39,611 nt of DNA from Gammaproteobacteria bacterium. Lineage in GTDB: Bacteria; Pseudomonadota; Gammaproteobacteria; JACCYU01. The position numbers and the translations under genes were made by a program. The DNA lies in the NCBI GenBank assembly GCA_013695765.1, contig JACCZW010000095.1:1-39611 (forward strand). Reading direction: 5' to 3'. Under the pieces are notes generated by a model. The model had not been told where the DNA came from. It made no database searches and saw only the letters and a list, made by a program, of their open reading frames with translations. Shown in pieces: positions 16,558 to 26,565 of the stretch. Numbering within the stretch: position 1 is the stretch's first letter; each line of letters begins with the position of its first letter.

Positions 16558-18465
16558 ATGACAAACACCGCTTACCCGTTCCTGGACCGTATCCAGCACC
16601 CGCAGGATTTGCGCGAGCTGCCGAAAGCCGACCTCGGCGCAGTCGCCAGGGAACTGCGGGGTTGCCTGCTTGAATCCGTCAGCAATTCAGGCGGCCATTT
16701 TGCGGCCGGCCTCGGCACTATCGAGCTTACAGTTGCCCTGCATTATGTGTTCGACACACCGCATGACCGCCTGGTATGGGATGTCGGGCATCAATGCTAT
16801 CCGCACAAAATCCTCACCGCGCGGCGCGACCGCCTGCATACCATTCGCAAGCAGGGTGGTCTGGCGCCGTTTCCCAAGCGCACGGAGAGCGAATACGACA
16901 CTTTCGGTGTAGGTCATTCCAGCACGTCCATCAGTGCCGGTTTAGGCATGGCGCTGGCGTTTGCCGCCAGTCAAGAAAGCCGCAAGGCGGTCGCCATCAT
17001 TGGCGACGGGGCGCTGACCGCGGGGATGGCTTTCGAGGCGCTCAACCACATGGGCGACCTGCAAGCCGATCTGCTGGTGATTCTCAACGATAACGAGATG
17101 TCGATATCGCCCAACGTGGGCGCGATGAACAATTATCTAACGCGCATGCTGTCAGGCCGCATGTATTCCACCATGCGCGAGGGCGGCAAGCGCCTGCTCA
17201 AGCAGATGCCGCCGATGTGGGAGTTCGCGCGCCGCGCGGAAGAGCACGTGAAGGGCATGATCGTGCCTGGCACCTTGTTCGAAGAGATGGGGCTTAGGTA
17301 TTTCGGGCCGGTCGACGGGCACGATCTGCCAGGTCTGATCCGCACGCTGGAAAGCCTCAGGGGCAACAAGGGGCCGCAGTTGCTGCATATCGTCACGCGT
17401 AAAGGCAAGGGTTACGCGGCGGCCGAAGCCGATCCAGTCAAATATCACGCGGTGACGAAATTCGATCCCAAGGTCGGCATGGTGGCGCCCGGAGGCGTGT
17501 CAAAGCCCACGTATACGCAGGTGTTCGGTGACTGGTTGTGCGACATGGCAGCCGAGGATCCGCGTCTCATGGCGATCACACCCGCAATGCGCGAGGGTTC
17601 CGGTCTGGTGCGGTTCTCGCAGGAGTACCCGAAACGTTATTTCGATGTCGGCATTGCCGAGCAGCACGCGGTGACGGTGGCCGCCGGCATGGCTTGCGAG
17701 GGCCGCAAACCGGTAGTGGCGATCTACTCCACTTTTATGCAACGCGCCTATGACCAGCTGATTCACGATGTAGCGATTCAGAATCTGCCGGTATTGTTCG
17801 CCATCGATCGCGCCGGCGTGGTGGGACCCGATGGCCCTACCCACTCCGGAAGCTTCGATCTCAGTTATTTGCGCTGCATTCCGAACATGACCATCATGGC
17901 GCCAGCGGACGAAAACGAATGCCGGCAGATGCTGTATACCGGTTATCAACTCGACTCGCCTGCCGCCGTGCGGTATCCGCGCGGCACTGGTCCGGGCGCG
18001 GTTATCGAAGCGGACATGCGGCGGCTGGCGACCGGCAAGGCGCAGATGTTACGCCAGGGGCGCAAGATTGCGATCCTCGGTTTCGGCAGCGCGGTCCGCG
18101 ATGCCTTGCTGGCCGGCGAAACGTTGAACGCCAGCGTGGTCAACATGCGCTTCATCAAACCTCTGGATGAAGCGATGGTCACACAGCTTGCGTGTGAACA
18201 CGATGTGCTGGTGACAGTTGAAGACAACGCGATCGCGGGCGGCGCGGGCGGCGCGGTCAACGAGTGCCTTGTGCGGCTGGATGACCACGTTACCGTGCTG
18301 AACCTGGGGTTGCCGGATCGCTTTCTGGAGCACGGCAGCCGCGAACAGTTGCTCGCCGAGGCCGGTATCGACGCCCCCGGCATAGTCGCGTCCATCGAGT
18401 CATTGCTAGACGTCAAACGTCCGAGAGCTACGGCCAGGTCGGTATCCAAAGCGTCGGCGTCGTAG
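16558..18465 (+). CDS. dxs: 1-deoxy-D-xylulose-5-phosphate synthase
   Basis: A 635-residue thiamine-diphosphate enzyme making DXP from pyruvate and glyceraldehyde 3-phosphate, the entry step of the MEP isoprenoid pathway. It has the N-terminal [15 protein letters not shown], the ThDP/Mg motif beginning GDGALTAGM (about 149) and ending NDN (179), the transketolase-type [19 protein letters not shown] with its catalytic glutamate, [14 protein letters not shown], and the C-terminal domain. ATG 16558 gives the usual N-terminus ([16 protein letters not shown]), although no Shine-Dalgarno site is visible. It is separated from ispA by 4.9 kb of unrelated genes and followed by folE2. Confidence 0.96.
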   Translation: MTNTAYPFLDRIQHPQDLRELPKADLGAVARELRGCLLESVSNSGGHFAAGLGTIELTVALHYVFDTPHDRLVWDVGHQCYPHKILTARRDRLHTIRKQGGLAPFPKRTESEYDTFGVGHSSTSISAGLGMALAFAASQESRKAVAIIGDGALTAGMAFEALNHMGDLQADLLVILNDNEMSISPNVGAMNNYLTRMLSGRMYSTMREGGKRLLKQMPPMWEFARRAEEHVKGMIVPGTLFEEMGLRYFGPVDGHDLPGLIRTLESLRGNKGPQLLHIVTRKGKGYAAAEADPVKYHAVTKFDPKVGMVAPGGVSKPTYTQVFGDWLCDMAAEDPRLMAITPAMREGSGLVRFSQEYPKRYFDVGIAEQHAVTVAAGMACEGRKPVVAIYSTFMQRAYDQLIHDVAIQNLPVLFAIDRAGVVGPDGPTHSGSFDLSYLRCIPNMTIMAPADENECRQMLYTGYQLDSPAAVRYPRGTGPGAVIEADMRRLATGKAQMLRQGRKIAILGFGSAVRDALLAGETLNASVVNMRFIKPLDEAMVTQLACEHDVLVTVEDNAIAGGAGGAVNECLVRLDDHVTVLNLGLPDRFLEHGSREQLLAEAGIDAPGIVASIESLLDVKRPRATARSVSKASAS

Positions 18466-18598
18466 CCCTCATCTGATCGGGCAGTCCGCTGCGGATTGTG
18501 CATTGGGCCTTATGCAGACGCGGTTGCCTCACGCCAGCGCTCCTTCCGACCGTCGTGCTCCTTAACACACGAGACTTTTCTAAGGCTGATATTCGATT

Positions 18599-19426
18599 AT
18601 GAGCACCGCCGCCTCCGTCCCGACTGCTTTCAAAGCAATCGAGGACACGCAGAACGCACCGGACATCCGGCAGACGCCCATCAACAAGGTCGGCGTGAAG
18701 GGGCTGATGCATCCGGTGCGCATCGCAGGCCGCGAGGGTGCGCAACATACGATCGCGCGCTTCAATATGTACGTGAATGTGCGGCACAACGTCAAGGGCG
18801 CGCACATGTCGCGTTTTGTAGAGTTATTGATGCGTCGTCAGGATGAGATTGACGTAGGTCAGATTGACCTGGCTTCATTCGAGTCGATGCTGACGGAAAT
18901 GACGCGTCGCCTGGAAGCGGACACCGGACATATCGACATGTCGTTTCCCTTCTTCATCGAAAAATCCGCACCGGTCTCCGGCGCGCGCAGTGTCATGAAT
19001 TACGACGTCACCTTCTCAGGCGAGCTTATCGATGGCACGGCCAGCGTGCGCGCAAAAGTCGTTGTGCCGGTTACCAGCCTGTGCCCGTGCTCAAAGAACA
19101 TCGCCGCTTACGGGGCGCACAACCAGCGGTCGCACGTGACATTGACGGTGCGCGCCGGGCACCCGATCTTTATTGAGGACTTGATTGAAAGGGTCGAGGC
19201 CCAGGCCTCCAGCGAATTATACGGGCTGCTAAAACGCGCCGACGAAAAATACGTAACCGAGCGCGCCTACGAAAACCCCAAATTCGTCGAGGACGTGGTG
19301 CGTGACATAGCGCTTGAGATCAATGACGATCCGCGCATTCTGGCGTATCGGATCGAAGCGGAAAACTTCGAGTCCATCCATAATCATTCCGCATACGCCA
19401 TGATCGAAAAGAACGAGGCCGATTGA
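18599..19426 (+). CDS. folE2: GTP cyclohydrolase FolE2 (type IB)
   Basis: A 275-residue enzyme converting GTP to 7,8-dihydroneopterin triphosphate for folate (and possibly queuosine) synthesis. It is the COG1469 type, unrelated in sequence to Fol[21 protein letters not shown] (Cys162 and Cys164 in the metal/active-site loop) and [19 protein letters not shown] are diagnostic. FolE2 can use metals other than zinc and is often induced by zinc shortage; no Zur box is apparent in the 133 bases upstream. It follows dxs in the same direction and converges on bamC with a 49-base gap. Confidence 0.95.
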   Translation: MSTAASVPTAFKAIEDTQNAPDIRQTPINKVGVKGLMHPVRIAGREGAQHTIARFNMYVNVRHNVKGAHMSRFVELLMRRQDEIDVGQIDLASFESMLTEMTRRLEADTGHIDMSFPFFIEKSAPVSGARSVMNYDVTFSGELIDGTASVRAKVVVPVTSLCPCSKNIAAYGAHNQRSHVTLTVRAGHPIFIEDLIERVEAQASSELYGLLKRADEKYVTERAYENPKFVEDVVRDIALEINDDPRILAYRIEAENFESIHNHSAYAMIEKNEAD

Positions 19427-19475
19427 AGTGAGCCCAATTTTAGGCATTGGCATTCGCAAAGAGGGAGCTTAACTC

Positions 19476-20678
19476 TTAAGCCCCGTCCGGCAACATGCTT
19501 ACCGCGGCGCTGGCGTCATAACCGCCCTGCATGGATGTGATCAGGCGTTCGAGGATTTCTTCCGCCGCGCCCGGCGGCAATGCTTCACGCGCGGCGGTGT
19601 GCGCGGTAATCAAGGTCTGCCCCGGCTGATCGAGCAGGTGCACCTGGTAACGCTGGTTCTCATCCAGCCGCGCCTCGACCCCATCGTCGTCCGGCAATCC
19701 CGTCAACACGCCCGTCGCTCTTGCCGTGGGGGCCCGATAACGAATGTAATACGCGCCGTCGACCATATCCTCGTCTTCAACGGGCAAACCGGCCCGGTCC
19801 AGCGCCAGCCCCGTCTTCTGCCAGACATTGCGGAATTGATCCTCGACCACCAGCACCGGAATACCGGCCACCTTATCAAGGCGCATCGCGGTCGCATCGC
19901 CGCGTGCCATGGCGAGTTGACGCTCAGCCTGCTGCCGCGGCTCGCCCAGATAAACCATCAGCTGTGTCAGATACTCAGCTTCCAGGCCCAGATCGGACGG
20001 GCGCGGCTCCCACTGCCGTAAATCGCGGGGCGAGTCCGCCTGTTCCGCGCCCTGATGCGTCAGATAGACATTGGCGATACCAGCACCCTGGCGCTCCAGA
20101 CGCAGCCGATACTTGTCACGCAGGTCGATGCCGGGCAACTCATTATCGTCAGGCTCGATCCAGCCGGTTTCGATAATCCCTAGCCGCGGCTCATCGCGTG
20201 CGATCTCGATGCCGTTTTCGCGCCAGAAGTCGCGCAGTTTGGGCCACAGGACCGCCGGGTCGGCCTTGATCTCGAGCCAGCGCGCACCGCCGTTCTGGCG
20301 TACGCGCATGTCGGCAAACTCGGGCAACACGCCTGCGACCGCGGCGCTACTAAACCCAGCGGGCTCGTTGTCGCCCAGGAACTGCTCCTGCTGACGCGCA
20401 AGCGCTATGGCGCTGACGGTGTCACCCTCCGGCGCTGGGATGTTCATGCGGCTGTCGGTTGGCGGCGCGCTCAGATCCGGCGGAACTTCCAGCGGCTGCG
20501 TCTCACCGCTCTGTTCGTAGGTTGGCCGGTCATCACCGCCGAAGACGCCGCAACCGCCAAGCAGCATCGTCAGCGAAATCGCGGCAATGGTGCGCACGCA
20601 CTCGCCGGTTACCGCAACCCGCGTCAAAGACGCAACCCTGCCAGAGCTGGCAAGGAGCGCGGAGCAATGTGCACTCAT
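19476..20678 (-). CDS. bamC: BamC, outer-membrane assembly lipoprotein
   Basis: A lipoprotein of the BAM complex that inserts beta-barrels in the outer membrane. The lipobox is LLGGC, followed by an unstructured stretch typical of BamC (GETQPLEVPPDLSAPP) and two helix-grip domains (GARWLEIKADPAVLWPKLRD; RLDKVAGIPVLVVEDQF). ATG 20678 overlaps the dapA stop in an ATGA junction but puts 42 residues before the lipid cysteine. A GTG at 20597 would give a more usual short signal (VRTIAAISLTMLLGGC); which start is used is uncertain. In E. coli, dapA-bamC is followed by purC; here it converges on folE2. Confidence 0.88.
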   Translation of the reverse strand: MSAHCSALLASSGRVASLTRVAVTGECVRTIAAISLTMLLGGCGVFGGDDRPTYEQSGETQPLEVPPDLSAPPTDSRMNIPAPEGDTVSAIALARQQEQFLGDNEPAGFSSAAVAGVLPEFADMRVRQNGGARWLEIKADPAVLWPKLRDFWRENGIEIARDEPRLGIIETGWIEPDDNELPGIDLRDKYRLRLERQGAGIANVYLTHQGAEQADSPRDLRQWEPRPSDLGLEAEYLTQLMVYLGEPRQQAERQLAMARGDATAMRLDKVAGIPVLVVEDQFRNVWQKTGLALDRAGLPVEDEDMVDGAYYIRYRAPTARATGVLTGLPDDDGVEARLDENQRYQVHLLDQPGQTLITAHTAAREALPPGAAEEILERLITSMQGGYDASAAVSMLPDGA

Positions 20679-21553
20679 GCTGCCCAAACTCCGGCCAGCT
20701 TCATCGACTCGCGCAACTGAGCGTGCAAGTGCTCTGAAAACTGCGTAAGCGGCAATCGTATGCCCGCAGGGATCAGCCCCATCTCGCGCAGCGCCCACTT
20801 GACCGGAATCGGATTCGACTCCAGAAACAGATCCCGATGCAGACCTGCGATGCCCGCGTCGATCGCGGCGGCCTTCTCCCGATCTCCTGCCAGCGCGGCG
20901 GCGCACATGTCGTGCATGGCTCGCGGCGCCACGTTGGCGGTCACCGATATTACGCCCCGCCCACCGTTCAGAATTATTTCCATAGCGTTTGCATCCTCCC
21001 CGCTATAAACCGCCAGTCCGCCGTCGCAGCGCGCCATGACTTCACGTGCGCGATCGACGGTTGAGGCTTCCTTGTGACCCACGATGTTGTTGAGTTCGGC
21101 CAGCCGCGCGATCGTCTCGGGCAGCATGTCGCAGGCCGTGCGCCCCGGCACGTTGTACAGAATCTGCGGGATAGCAACGGCTTCGGCCACCGCCTTATAG
21201 TGCTGGAACAGGCCTTCCTGCGTGGGTTTGTTGTAATAAGGCGTGACCAGCAGCGCCGCGTCGGCGCCAGCATCAAGCGCGAATTGCGTCAGTTCGATCG
21301 CCTCACGGGTGGAATTCGCGCCGGTGCCCGCGATCACCGGCACCTGCCGGGCCACCCGTTTGATGACATAGCGGATAACTTCGCAGTGCTCCTCGGTATT
21401 GAGCGTCGCCGACTCGCCGGTGGTGCCGACGGCTATGATCGCGTCGGTGGCATTGTCCAGATGAAAATCGATCAGCGCGCCCAGCGCATCCCAGGCTAGT
21501 CGGCCATCCGATTGCATCGGCGTCGCCAGCGCCACCATACTTCCTTCAAACAT
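20675..21553 (-). CDS. dapA: 4-hydroxy-tetrahydrodipicolinate synthase
   Basis: A 292-residue enzyme condensing pyruvate with aspartate semialdehyde, the first committed step of lysine and diaminopimelate synthesis. Active-site residues are all visible: the Schiff-base Lys161 (VGHKEAS), Tyr133 (ILYNVPGRT, with Arg138) and the GTTGES loop (43-48). The family motif around the lysine is usually GIKEA or GVKEA; here it is GHKEA. It forms a coupled pair with bamC and is divergent from gcvR. Confidence 0.96.
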   Translation of the reverse strand: MFEGSMVALATPMQSDGRLAWDALGALIDFHLDNATDAIIAVGTTGESATLNTEEHCEVIRYVIKRVARQVPVIAGTGANSTREAIELTQFALDAGADAALLVTPYYNKPTQEGLFQHYKAVAEAVAIPQILYNVPGRTACDMLPETIARLAELNNIVGHKEASTVDRAREVMARCDGGLAVYSGEDANAMEIILNGGRGVISVTANVAPRAMHDMCAAALAGDREKAAAIDAGIAGLHRDLFLESNPIPVKWALREMGLIPAGIRLPLTQFSEHLHAQLRESMKLAGVWAA

Positions 21554-21684
21554 TCGTTTCTCCGCCGCAAACTCGTGTCATGTTACTGGCGCCACCGAAG
21601 CTTGACAAGGCAAGCGCCTGGCTTGAGGTTGCGCGGCGCGCGTTAACTGGTACTCTATCTTTTACAATTCTCGACCGTCCTGCC

Positions 21685-22215
21685 ATGACCAACTATCTCG
21701 TTACATCGGCGATCGGCGAAGATCGCGCCGGCACTATCGACCGGCTGGCCCGCGCCATTCAGGAACACAATTGCAGCATCGAAGACAGCCGCATGTCGGT
21801 GCTGGGCGGCAGTTTCGCGCAGATCCTGCTGGTCGCCGGCAAGTGGAACAACTTAGCCAAACTGGAATCGACGCTCGCCAATCTTCAGGATCAGTTACAC
21901 TTGACGATTACCACGCGGCACACCGAGTTGCGCCAGCCGCCGGCGCGGGTGCTGTCGTATACCGTCGATGTGGTGTCGTTGAACCAGCCCGGTATCGTCG
22001 GCAAGCTGTCGTCGTTTTTCTCGACGCGCGGCATCAATATTCACGACATGGCTACCAGCGCCTACCGTGCCCCGCACACCGCCAGCCACATGTTTTCCGT
22101 GCGTATGACCGTGGACGTGCCGTCGCACGTGCAGATCGCGCAGCTACGCGAAGACTTTCTGGATCTTTGCGACGAAGAAAATCTGGATGGGGTGCTGGAA
22201 CCCCTGAAACTGTAA
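21685..22215 (+). CDS. gcvR: GcvR-like glycine cleavage repressor (two ACT domains)
   Basis: A 176-residue protein with two ACT domains: YLVTSAIGEDRAGTIDRLAR (from residue 4) and YTVDVVSLNQPGIVGKLSSF (from about 91). In E. coli GcvR binds GcvA and, without glycine, blocks the gcvTHP operon. The start at 21685 matches the family N-terminus (MTNYLVTSAIG) and replaces a longer frame beginning at 21580. Position opposite dapA-bamC is the same as in E. coli, which supports the identity. No gcv genes are in the window. Confidence 0.85.
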   Translation: MTNYLVTSAIGEDRAGTIDRLARAIQEHNCSIEDSRMSVLGGSFAQILLVAGKWNNLAKLESTLANLQDQLHLTITTRHTELRQPPARVLSYTVDVVSLNQPGIVGKLSSFFSTRGINIHDMATSAYRAPHTASHMFSVRMTVDVPSHVQIAQLREDFLDLCDEENLDGVLEPLKL

Positions 22216-22297
22216 CCGCCGAACTGTAGAACGTTCTTGTCAACTCCGACAAAGGTCGGGCGCGATCAGCGTCCGCGAAACCGCAATTAAATAAACC

Positions 22298-23731
22298 ATG
22301 GCAGAAGCCCGCGCCAACCGCGAGCAAGCGGTCAGCCGCCTGTTCGTGCTCGACACCAATGTGCTGATGCACGATCCCGCCGCGCTGTTCCGCTTCAAGG
22401 AGCACGACATCTTCCTGCCCATGGTAGTGCTCGAAGAGCTTGATCGCGCCAAGAAAGGCCTGTCGGAAGTCGCGCGCAACGTGCGCCAGGTAAGCCGCTT
22501 TCTGGATGAACTGATCACCGGCAAGCGCGATGACGAGATCGCGCTGGGCCTTGAACTTCCCGCCCCCAGGACTGGCAAACAGGGCAAGCCGGCCGCGATC
22601 CAGTGCGGCAAGCTGTTTTTCCAAACACGGATACTGCCGGTCGCCTTACCCGACAGCCTGCCCGGCAACACGTCGGACAACACCATTCTGGGCACCGCGC
22701 TGGCCTTGCAGCGGGAGCGTCCGGCGAATTCCGTCACGCTGGTTTCCAAGGATATCAATCTGCGCATCAAGGCCGCGATCGTCGGTATTCACGCCGAGGA
22801 TTACTTCAGCGATCAGGTGCTGGAAGATGTCAATCTGCTGTACAGCGGCGTGGCGGAACTGGCCGCGGATTTTTGGGAGACTCACGGCAAGGAGTTGCAC
22901 TCTTGGCGCGAGGAAGGCCGCACCTTTTACAAGCTCACCGGACCGCTGATCGAACATTGGCATCCCAACGAATGTCTGGCGCTGCCGGACACCAGTCCGT
23001 TGCCGGCGATCGTGCGCTCCCTGGAGAGCGATCATGCGGTGGTGGAGCTGGCGCACGATTACACCTTGCCGCGGCATACCGTGTGGGGCGTGGCCGCGCT
23101 CAATCGCGAGCAGAATTTCGCGCTGAATCTATTGATGGACCCGGACGTGGATTTCGTAAGTCTGGTGGGTGTGGCGGGCAGCGGCAAAACCCTGCTGGCG
23201 CTGGCGGCGGGGCTCTCGCAGACTCTGGACGAACAGCGCTACCGCGAGATCATCCTGACGCGGGTTACGGTGCCGGTGGGCGAGGATATTGGCTTTCTGC
23301 CCGGCACAGAGGAAGAGAAGATGACGCCGTGGATGGGCGCCCTGATGGATAATCTGGAGGTACTGACCCGTTCGGAGGACGGCGGCGACTGGGGCCGCGC
23401 GGCTACGTCCGACCTGCTGCGTAATCGCATCAAGCTGCGTTCACTCAACTTCATGCGTGGACGCACCTTTCTGAGCCGCTATCTGATTATCGATGAAGCG
23501 CAGAATCTCACATCCAAGCAGATGAAGACCCTGATAACGCGCGCGGGCCCGGGCAGCAAGGTGATCTGTCTGGGTAATGTCGCGCAGATCGACACGCCGT
23601 ATCTCACCGAAACAACGTCGGGCCTGACCTACGTGGTGGATCGCTTTAAGGACTGGCCGCACAGCGGACACATCACCTTGATGCGCGGCGAGCGCTCCCG
23701 GCTGGCCGACTTCGCATCCGAGGCCCTTTAG
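22298..23731 (+). CDS. PIN domain / PhoH-family ATPase
   Basis: A 477-residue fusion of an N-terminal PIN-type nuclease domain (LFVLDTNVLMHDP with Asp19; VVLEELDRAKKG; LVSKDINLRIKA) and a C-terminal PhoH helicase-like ATPase with Walker A GVAGSGKTLL (291-300) and Walker B LIIDEAQN (396-403). The TPWMGALMDNLE segment is a PhoH hallmark. Such PhoH2-type proteins (YlaK-like) are thought to unwind and cut RNA. It follows gcvR in the same direction by 82 bases and converges on the LysR gene with a gap of only 23 bases. Confidence 0.92.
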   Translation: MAEARANREQAVSRLFVLDTNVLMHDPAALFRFKEHDIFLPMVVLEELDRAKKGLSEVARNVRQVSRFLDELITGKRDDEIALGLELPAPRTGKQGKPAAIQCGKLFFQTRILPVALPDSLPGNTSDNTILGTALALQRERPANSVTLVSKDINLRIKAAIVGIHAEDYFSDQVLEDVNLLYSGVAELAADFWETHGKELHSWREEGRTFYKLTGPLIEHWHPNECLALPDTSPLPAIVRSLESDHAVVELAHDYTLPRHTVWGVAALNREQNFALNLLMDPDVDFVSLVGVAGSGKTLLALAAGLSQTLDEQRYREIILTRVTVPVGEDIGFLPGTEEEKMTPWMGALMDNLEVLTRSEDGGDWGRAATSDLLRNRIKLRSLNFMRGRTFLSRYLIIDEAQNLTSKQMKTLITRAGPGSKVICLGNVAQIDTPYLTETTSGLTYVVDRFKDWPHSGHITLMRGERSRLADFASEAL

Positions 23732-23754
23732 CACGACGCCCAGGCAATCCCGCG

Positions 23755-24666
23755 TCAATCAGAAACCACATTCTGACCATTGTTCGCCGCGTATCGGTGG
23801 GCAAAGGCCAGCAGTTCGGCGACGGTCCTCGCCTGAGTCTGCTGGCAAACGAATGAAAAACTGCGCCTGAGCGGTGGATCGAATTCCACGCAGATCAGCG
23901 AACCCAATTCAGTTTCGCGCGCCACACACATGCGCGGCACGATCGCTACACCCATGCCTGCTTCCACCGCGCCTTTGATGGCCTCCACGCTGCCAAGCTC
24001 CAGACTCCAGTCCAGCCCGTGCGCGTCCATCCCGGAGGTGGCAACGTATTCTGAAATGATCGTCCGCACCCGCGATCCCGCCTCGCGACCGATCAATGGA
24101 TAGCGCGCGAGCACCTGTGCGCTGAGACGCTCATGGCCCGCCAGCGGGTGCCCGGGCTGGACGATAATCACCATCTGGTCCACGTGGCAGCGCTGGATTT
24201 TCAGCATATCGTGCACGATCACGCCATCTACCACGCCCACGTCGATGGCACTGCTCTTGACCATGTGCACGATCTCGGCGGCGGCGACGATCTTCAGCCG
24301 CAGGTTGACATCCGGCCGCTCGCGCTTGAAATCGCGCAGCAAGGTAGGTAATAGCGATTCGGCCACGGAGTCGCTGGCGCCTAGGGTTATCGCACCGTCT
24401 ATATCGCGGTTGAGCTCTTTGAGCGAAATTTCCATTTCCGCGTAAAGCCCCAGAATGCGCTCGGCGTACTCGTAAACCCGGCGCCCGGGCTCGGTCAAAG
24501 TCACGCGGTTGTGGGCGCGATCGAACAGGCGAATGTCGAAATGCCCCTCGAGTTGACGAATCTGAAACGTCACCGCAGGTTGCGTCATATGCAGGGCCTC
24601 CGCCGCGCGCGTAAAGCTCAACAGTCGGGCGACGGTGTAAAAAACGCGCAATCTGCGATCGGCCAT
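23755..24666 (-). CDS. LysR-type regulator (CbbR-like)
   Basis: A 303-residue LysR-type transcriptional regulator: winged helix at residues 1-60 (FYTVARLLSFTRAAEALHMT, QPAVTFQIRQLEGHF), linker helix, then a periplasmic-binding-protein-like effector domain. It resembles the CbbR branch, but orthology to a Calvin-cycle regulator is inference. Divergent orientation from the class I aldolase gene across 185 bases suggests that it controls that gene and itself. A TATACT box at 24708-24703 (minus) and a 17-bp palindrome at 24719-24735 fit autoregulation. Confidence 0.88.
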   Translation of the reverse strand: MADRRLRVFYTVARLLSFTRAAEALHMTQPAVTFQIRQLEGHFDIRLFDRAHNRVTLTEPGRRVYEYAERILGLYAEMEISLKELNRDIDGAITLGASDSVAESLLPTLLRDFKRERPDVNLRLKIVAAAEIVHMVKSSAIDVGVVDGVIVHDMLKIQRCHVDQMVIIVQPGHPLAGHERLSAQVLARYPLIGREAGSRVRTIISEYVATSGMDAHGLDWSLELGSVEAIKGAVEAGMGVAIVPRMCVARETELGSLICVEFDPPLRRSFSFVCQQTQARTVAELLAFAHRYAANNGQNVVSD

Positions 24667-24702
24667 GGTCAGGCGGTTTGGTTTGAATCAGGCATTCGCG
24701 GA

Positions 24703-24735
24703 AGTATAGCAAGCGAGGCCTGGCCACACGCCAGG
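24703..24735 (-). promoter_or_regulatory. Candidate lysR promoter with overlapping palindromic operator
   Basis: On the minus strand TATACT (24708-24703) lies 37 bases before the LysR start codon and can serve as a -10. Ten bases further upstream is the perfect inverted repeat CCTGGC-CACAC-GCCAGG (24719-24735), where the spacer and -35 would be. LysR regulators usually bind such dyads near their own promoter and so control the divergent gene. No clear -35 is visible, so the promoter remains tentative. Confidence 0.4.
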
Positions 24736-24851
24736 TGGCAACAGCGCAGCGTGCTGATTTTTCATCGCCCGTCTTTTTCGCCAAACAGGTTAATCACGCG
24801 CGGTCATGCTGGTAAACTTCCTTGCAACGCTGTCTACAGGGAACTCATTCA

Positions 24852-25898
24852 ATGACAAAATACAAATCTAAGCATGCCGATGAATTGCGGCGCACCACGG
24901 CCGCGATGGTCGCCAGAGGCAAAGGCATTCTCGCCATCGACGAGAGTCACGGCTCCTGCGAGAAGCGTTTCAAGAGCGTCGGCGTGGAGTCCACCGAAGA
25001 GACTCGTCGCCAGTATCGGCAGATGCTCCTGACCACGCCGAAACTGGAGGAATTCGTCAGCGGCCCCATCCTGTTCGACGAAACCATCCGCCAGCAGACC
25101 GACGACGGCACCCCGTTTATCAAGGTGATCCAGGGCAAGGGCCAGATCCCCGGCATCAAGGTCGATACCGGCGCGCATCCGCTGGCCGGTTCGCCAGGCG
25201 AGAAGGTCACGGAAGGGCTGGACGGTCTGCGTGAGCGCATTGCGGAGTACTACACAATGGGCGCGCGCTTCGCGAAATGGCGCGCGGTAATCACCATCGG
25301 CGACGGCGCACCTTCGCGGCAGTGCTATGAGGCCAACGCGCACGGCATGGCGCGCTACGCGGCGCTGTGTCAGGAAGGCGGCCTGGTGCCCATCGTCGAG
25401 CCCGAAGTGCTTATCGACGGCGATCACGATATCGACCGCTGCGAAGCCGTGACCGAGGAGATCCACCGCGCGCTGTTCGCCGAACTCTATCGGCATAACG
25501 TGATGCTGCCGGGCGCGGTGCTCAAGACCAGCATGGTCATCTCCGGCCTGGACAACAGGCAGCGGGCCGGCGTCGAAGAAGTCGCCGAGCGCACCGTGCA
25601 GATCCTGCTGCGTACGGTACCTGCGGCACTTGGCGGCGTGGTGTTTCTGTCCGGCGGGCAGACACCTGAGGAGTCCACCGCGCACTTGAACGCGATGATC
25701 GGCAAACACCGCGGCAAGCTGCCCTGGCCGCTGACCTTCTCATACGCCCGCGCGATTCAGGCGCCGGCCTTAAGTGCCTGGAAAGGTAAACCCGAAAATG
25801 TGAAAAAGGCGCAGGAACTGGTCTACAGGCGCGCCCGCTTCAACGGCCTGGCGGCGCTGGGCGAATACAGCGCGGACATGGAACGGCAGGCGGCTTGA
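24852..25898 (+). CDS. fba: Class I fructose-bisphosphate aldolase
   Basis: A 348-residue Schiff-base aldolase of the plant/animal type, cleaving fructose 1,6-bisphosphate (or making it in gluconeogenesis and the Calvin cycle). Residues equivalent to the rabbit enzyme are all present: Asp30 (AIDES), Lys103 (GIKVD), Lys142 (FAKWR), Glu183 and Glu185 (IVEPEV), and the Schiff-base Lys225 (AVLKTSM). GPILFDETIRQ and the GGVVFLSGGQ phosphate loop are conserved. ATG 24852 is chosen over an upstream codon at 24822 because the family begins close to it and AGGGA precedes it. The divergent LysR gene probably regulates it. Confidence 0.95.
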   Translation: MTKYKSKHADELRRTTAAMVARGKGILAIDESHGSCEKRFKSVGVESTEETRRQYRQMLLTTPKLEEFVSGPILFDETIRQQTDDGTPFIKVIQGKGQIPGIKVDTGAHPLAGSPGEKVTEGLDGLRERIAEYYTMGARFAKWRAVITIGDGAPSRQCYEANAHGMARYAALCQEGGLVPIVEPEVLIDGDHDIDRCEAVTEEIHRALFAELYRHNVMLPGAVLKTSMVISGLDNRQRAGVEEVAERTVQILLRTVPAALGGVVFLSGGQTPEESTAHLNAMIGKHRGKLPWPLTFSYARAIQAPALSAWKGKPENVKKAQELVYRRARFNGLAALGEYSADMERQAA

Positions 25899-26038
25899 GG
25901 GCGTAGGCGTTTGCAGTTGACTTGGCGCTTATGTCCATAAGCTCAATCGCGTTCAAGCGGGGCCGCTATGTTGTAGTGCATGCGCTGAAGTAAAAAGGCG
26001 GCATGATCCGCCAGGATACACAACGTCGGGGGAGCACG

Positions 26039-26503
26039 ATGATCAGGCAAATCGCGGTCGCCGGAGGAATGCTTTTATTTCTTTCCACGGCTGGCGCCGA
26101 AACGAAAGTCTACAAATGGACGGACGAGGAGGGCAAGGTGCATTATACGCAGACGCCGCCCGCCGGCGCCGATACGACCACGATAAAACTGGCGCCGCCG
26201 CCCGTTTCCGCGGGTCAGCCCGATGAGCGATTGATAAAGCAGCTTGAGGATTTCGAGCAACGCCGCCAGGCGCGCGATGCGTCAAGGCAAGACCAAGCCG
26301 AAATGAAGAATACAAACAAAATCAGGGCGGACAACTGCACGCAGGCGCAAGAGAATCTCGTAACCCTGGAAAGCCACGGACAGGTAACGTTAAAAGAAGG
26401 CGACAGCTACCGCAAACTGAGCGAAGAAGAACGACAGGCAAAAATCTCCGAGGCGCAAGGGCACATCAAGGAATTCTGCGACAAAATCGCGGGTACGAAG
26501 TAA
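26039..26503 (+). CDS. DUF4124 domain-containing exported protein
   Basis: A 154-residue protein: signal peptide ([20 protein letters not shown]), then a DUF4124 module ([20 protein letters not shown]) of about 40 residues, a proline-rich linker, and a charged helical region with two cysteines ([19 protein letters not shown]) that may pair. The start at 26039 is favoured by the GGGGGAG just before it and by the signal peptide starting there. DUF4124 proteins are common periplasmic proteins of unknown function in gammaproteobacteria. It lies between fba and proS. Confidence 0.85.
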   Translation: MIRQIAVAGGMLLFLSTAGAETKVYKWTDEEGKVHYTQTPPAGADTTTIKLAPPPVSAGQPDERLIKQLEDFEQRRQARDASRQDQAEMKNTNKIRADNCTQAQENLVTLESHGQVTLKEGDSYRKLSEEERQAKISEAQGHIKEFCDKIAGTK

Positions 26504-26565
26504 CGCTGAACCCGTCGCTGCGCGCCGGAGCCGGCCACCGGCCACGAATTTCGCACCAACCGACC

